14,768 nt of DNA from an uncultured Eggerthellaceae bacterium (GTDB taxonomy: Bacteria; Actinomycetota; Coriobacteriia; Coriobacteriales; Eggerthellaceae): the NCBI GenBank assembly GCA_946626265.1, contig CAMOUE010000034.1, positions 1-14,768 of the forward strand. The letters run 5' to 3'. The notes under the pieces are model-generated. The model had not been told where the DNA came from and ran no database searches. It saw only the letters and a program-made list of their open reading frames with translations. Shown piece after piece: positions 13,180-14,768 of this stretch (its first letter is position 1; every line of letters begins with the position of its first letter). A program made the translations under genes and the position numbers.

Positions 13180-14601
13180 CTAGAACTGGAAGTAGATGAA
13201 CGGATTGTAGCTGGCGCCGGCCAGCGCGGCCACAGCGACGACGAACAGCAGGATCGGCGTTACGGCCTCGGTCACGCTGTAGACCATGAGCGCCGCGTCG
13301 TTGCGCTTCGCGGCGTCGAACAACATGCGATGGAGCCGCTTGCCCAGGTCGGTGCAGGCGATGACGCAGAACACGATGAGGAAGATGTTCTGCAGGAACA
13401 GCGTGTGGACCTCGAGGCCCGTGAAGCCGCCCCCGGCGAAGCCGAACATGCCCGCGAGCACCACGCCGAGCTCGCCGAAGTTCTCGAACTTGAACAGCAC
13501 CCAGCCGAAATACACGACCACGAGCGCGTACGCATGCGCGGCCACGGACGGCAGCCGGTCTTTGATGACGAACTTCTCGAGCAGCAGGAACACCGCGAAA
13601 TACAGGCCCCACAGGATGTAATTCCAGCTGGCGCCGTGCCACATGCCCGTCAGGAACCAGACGACGAAGATGTTGCGCACGTACTTGGCCTTGCAGCAGC
13701 GGCTACCGCCGAGCGGGATGTAGACGTAATCGCGGAAGAAGCTCGACAGCGATATGTGCCAACGCCGCCAGAAATCGCGGATCGACGTCGCGAGGTACGG
13801 GTAGTTGAAGTTCTCGAGGTAGCGGAACCCGACCATGCGGCCCATGCCGATCGCCATGTCGGAATACGCCGAGAAGTCCAGGTAGATCTGGAACATGTAG
13901 AACAGCATGCCGAGCCAGTAGCCGGTCGTGGTCTGGGTGGCCAAGCCCGCCTGGCCGATGGGAAGCAGCGTGTCGGCAACCGACGCGCAGGAGTTGGCGA
14001 GCACCGCCTTCTTCGCCAGGCCTATGCAGAAGCGGCGGACGCCGTAGTATATGTCGGTCTTCGTCGGATGGCGACTGTCGATCTGGTCGGCCACCGTCTG
14101 GTAGCGCACGATGGGGCCGGCGATGCACTGGTGGAACAGCGACGAGTACAGCAGCAGCTTCCAGTAGCTCGGCTGCGCGTCGATCTCGCCCCGGTAGACG
14201 TCGACCACGTACGAGATGAGCTGGAACGTGTAGAACGAGATGCCAATCGGCAGCACGATTTCCGGGATGAGCTCGGGGACGCCGAAGAGCGCCTGGACGT
14301 TGCCGAGGAAAAAGCCCAGGTACTTGAACACGCCGAGCACGCCGAGCAACACGACGCATTCGCCCACGAGCGCCGCTTTGCGCTGGAAAGGCGTCTGGGC
14401 CCGCTCGATGAGCAGGGCGAACAGCCAGCTCGCAAGCGTGTTGCCCATCAGGAGCACGAGGTAGCGCGGACCGCCCCACGCATAGAAGATGAGCGACGAG
14501 ACGAGCAGGACGAGGTTGCGGTAGCGCTTGTCGACGAGATGGTAGACGGCGAGATGGATGGTCAGAAACAGGAACAAGAACACCAAGCTCGAAAATACCA
14601 T
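13180..14601 (-). CDS. Membrane-bound O-acyltransferase (MBOAT, AlgI/DltB family)
   Basis: A polytopic membrane protein of 473 residues with about ten hydrophobic segments. It moves an acyl (probably acetyl) group across the membrane for O-acylation of a surface polymer. Family landmarks are LPIGISFYTFQLISYVVDVYRG (117-138), the re-entrant catalytic region FNYPYLATSIRDFWRRWHISLSSFFRDYVYIPLGGS (265-300) with His282, and FLTGMWHGASWNYILWG (316-332) with the catalytic His322. The paired downstream DHHW protein supports an alginate-type O-acetylation unit rather than DltB, since no DltA, C or D gene is near. The ATG at 14601 is the only reasonable start, although the closest ribosome site (GGGAG) is about 14 nt away, longer than usual. 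It is the first gene of the four-gene cluster. Confidence 0.95.
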   Translation of the reverse strand: MVFSSLVFLFLFLTIHLAVYHLVDKRYRNLVLLVSSLIFYAWGGPRYLVLLMGNTLASWLFALLIERAQTPFQRKAALVGECVVLLGVLGVFKYLGFFLGNVQALFGVPELIPEIVLPIGISFYTFQLISYVVDVYRGEIDAQPSYWKLLLYSSLFHQCIAGPIVRYQTVADQIDSRHPTKTDIYYGVRRFCIGLAKKAVLANSCASVADTLLPIGQAGLATQTTTGYWLGMLFYMFQIYLDFSAYSDMAIGMGRMVGFRYLENFNYPYLATSIRDFWRRWHISLSSFFRDYVYIPLGGSRCCKAKYVRNIFVVWFLTGMWHGASWNYILWGLYFAVFLLLEKFVIKDRLPSVAAHAYALVVVYFGWVLFKFENFGELGVVLAGMFGFAGGGFTGLEVHTLFLQNIFLIVFCVIACTDLGKRLHRMLFDAAKRNDAALMVYSVTEAVTPILLFVVAVAALAGASYNPFIYFQF

Positions 14602-14652
14602 GGGGGCTGCGCATCTCCCGAAACACCGTAACCGTTAATTGAAAGCGTACAC

Positions 14653-14658
14653 AGTATA
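14653..14658 (-). promoter_or_regulatory. Likely -10 box of the acyltransferase-mazG-synthetase cluster
   Basis: TATACT on the minus strand (5 of 6 to TATAAT) lies about 52 nt before the MBOAT start. A weak CTGAAC sits 16 nt upstream as a possible -35. The 167-bp region 14602-14768 contains no gene. Confidence 0.5.
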
Positions 14659-14729
14659 GCGAAATGGGCTTTTGTTCAGGGGTTAATTTTATTCGCGGCG
14701 CGACAAATTTCGGCGGTAGGTTGAATTTC

Positions 14730-14752
14730 TAAACGCAACATTGTTGCGTTTA
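14730..14752. promoter_or_regulatory. Perfect palindrome, probable operator
   Basis: TAAACGCAACA and its exact complement TGTTGCGTTTA flank a single central T, giving a 23-bp perfect dyad. It lies about 72 bp upstream of the -10 box for the leftward cluster and just before a purine run (AGGGAGAAG) that may be a ribosome site of a rightward gene beyond the edge. The strength of symmetry fits a dimeric repressor site. Confidence 0.6.
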
Positions 14753-14759
14753 ACCTTGC

Positions 14760-14768
14760 AGGGAGAAG
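14760..14768 (+). promoter_or_regulatory. Possible ribosome site of a rightward gene outside the window
   Basis: AGGGAGAAG at the very edge resembles a ribosome binding site on the plus strand. The start codon would lie past base 14768, so no gene can be confirmed. Confidence 0.3.

Noticed and set aside
13180..14601. DltB, D-alanylation of teichoic acid
   Set aside because: No dltA, dltC or dltD gene is adjacent; the partner is a DHHW protein, which fits polysaccharide O-acylation better.

Overview
The window is high G+C DNA in which all ten recognisable genes lie on the minus strand, so transcription runs from the right edge to the left. Codon use, the intercalated lipoprotein and solute-binding-protein style, and the MBOAT/DHHW pair suggest a Gram-positive actinobacterium, most likely a Coriobacteriia/Eggerthellales-type gut anaerobe. 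That placement is an inference from protein style; no marker gene is present. No tRNA, rRNA, CRISPR array, insertion sequence or phage gene was seen.

Right block (about 14768 to 9974): after a 167-bp leader holding a -10-like box and a perfect 11-bp-arm palindrome comes a four-gene cluster with almost no spacing. It holds a membrane-bound O-acyltransferase (MBOAT, AlgI/DltB type), a DHHW/SGNH-type partner, a two-domain MazG nucleotide pyrophosphohydrolase and a small RelA/SpoT-type alarmone synthetase. The last two junctions are stop/start overlaps (TAATG and TGATG). Cell-surface acylation genes are therefore translationally tied to nucleotide stress signalling.

Middle block (9960 to 5489): a promoter with an inverted repeat across its likely start point drives a lipoprotein amino-acid-binding protein. 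A 231-bp gap with four consecutive hairpins follows, then a polar amino acid ABC permease with an unusual N-terminal extracytoplasmic domain. The matching ATPase is not in the window. A universal stress protein with its own -10-like box and a PLP-dependent aminotransferase follow. The aminotransferase ends at a good hairpin terminator (5365-5390), with a 48-bp-period direct repeat between the gene and the terminator.

Left block (5277 to 1): a 1116-residue single-chain ABC exporter (ATPase fused to an FtsX/MacB-like permease) carries a very large extracytoplasmic region with a pentapeptide-repeat-like strip. Next is a MetA-family homoserine O-acyltransferase predicted to use acetyl-CoA, then a small membrane protein with a bacterial PH domain. 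Last is the start of a zinc-ribbon gene, absent from a simple scan because it leaves the window, which continues into an 18-bp tandem repeat.

The strongest leads are the acyltransferase-MazG-alarmone synthetase coupling, the structured gap between the binding protein and its permease, the palindrome at the right edge, and the pentapeptide-like strip inside an ABC exporter.
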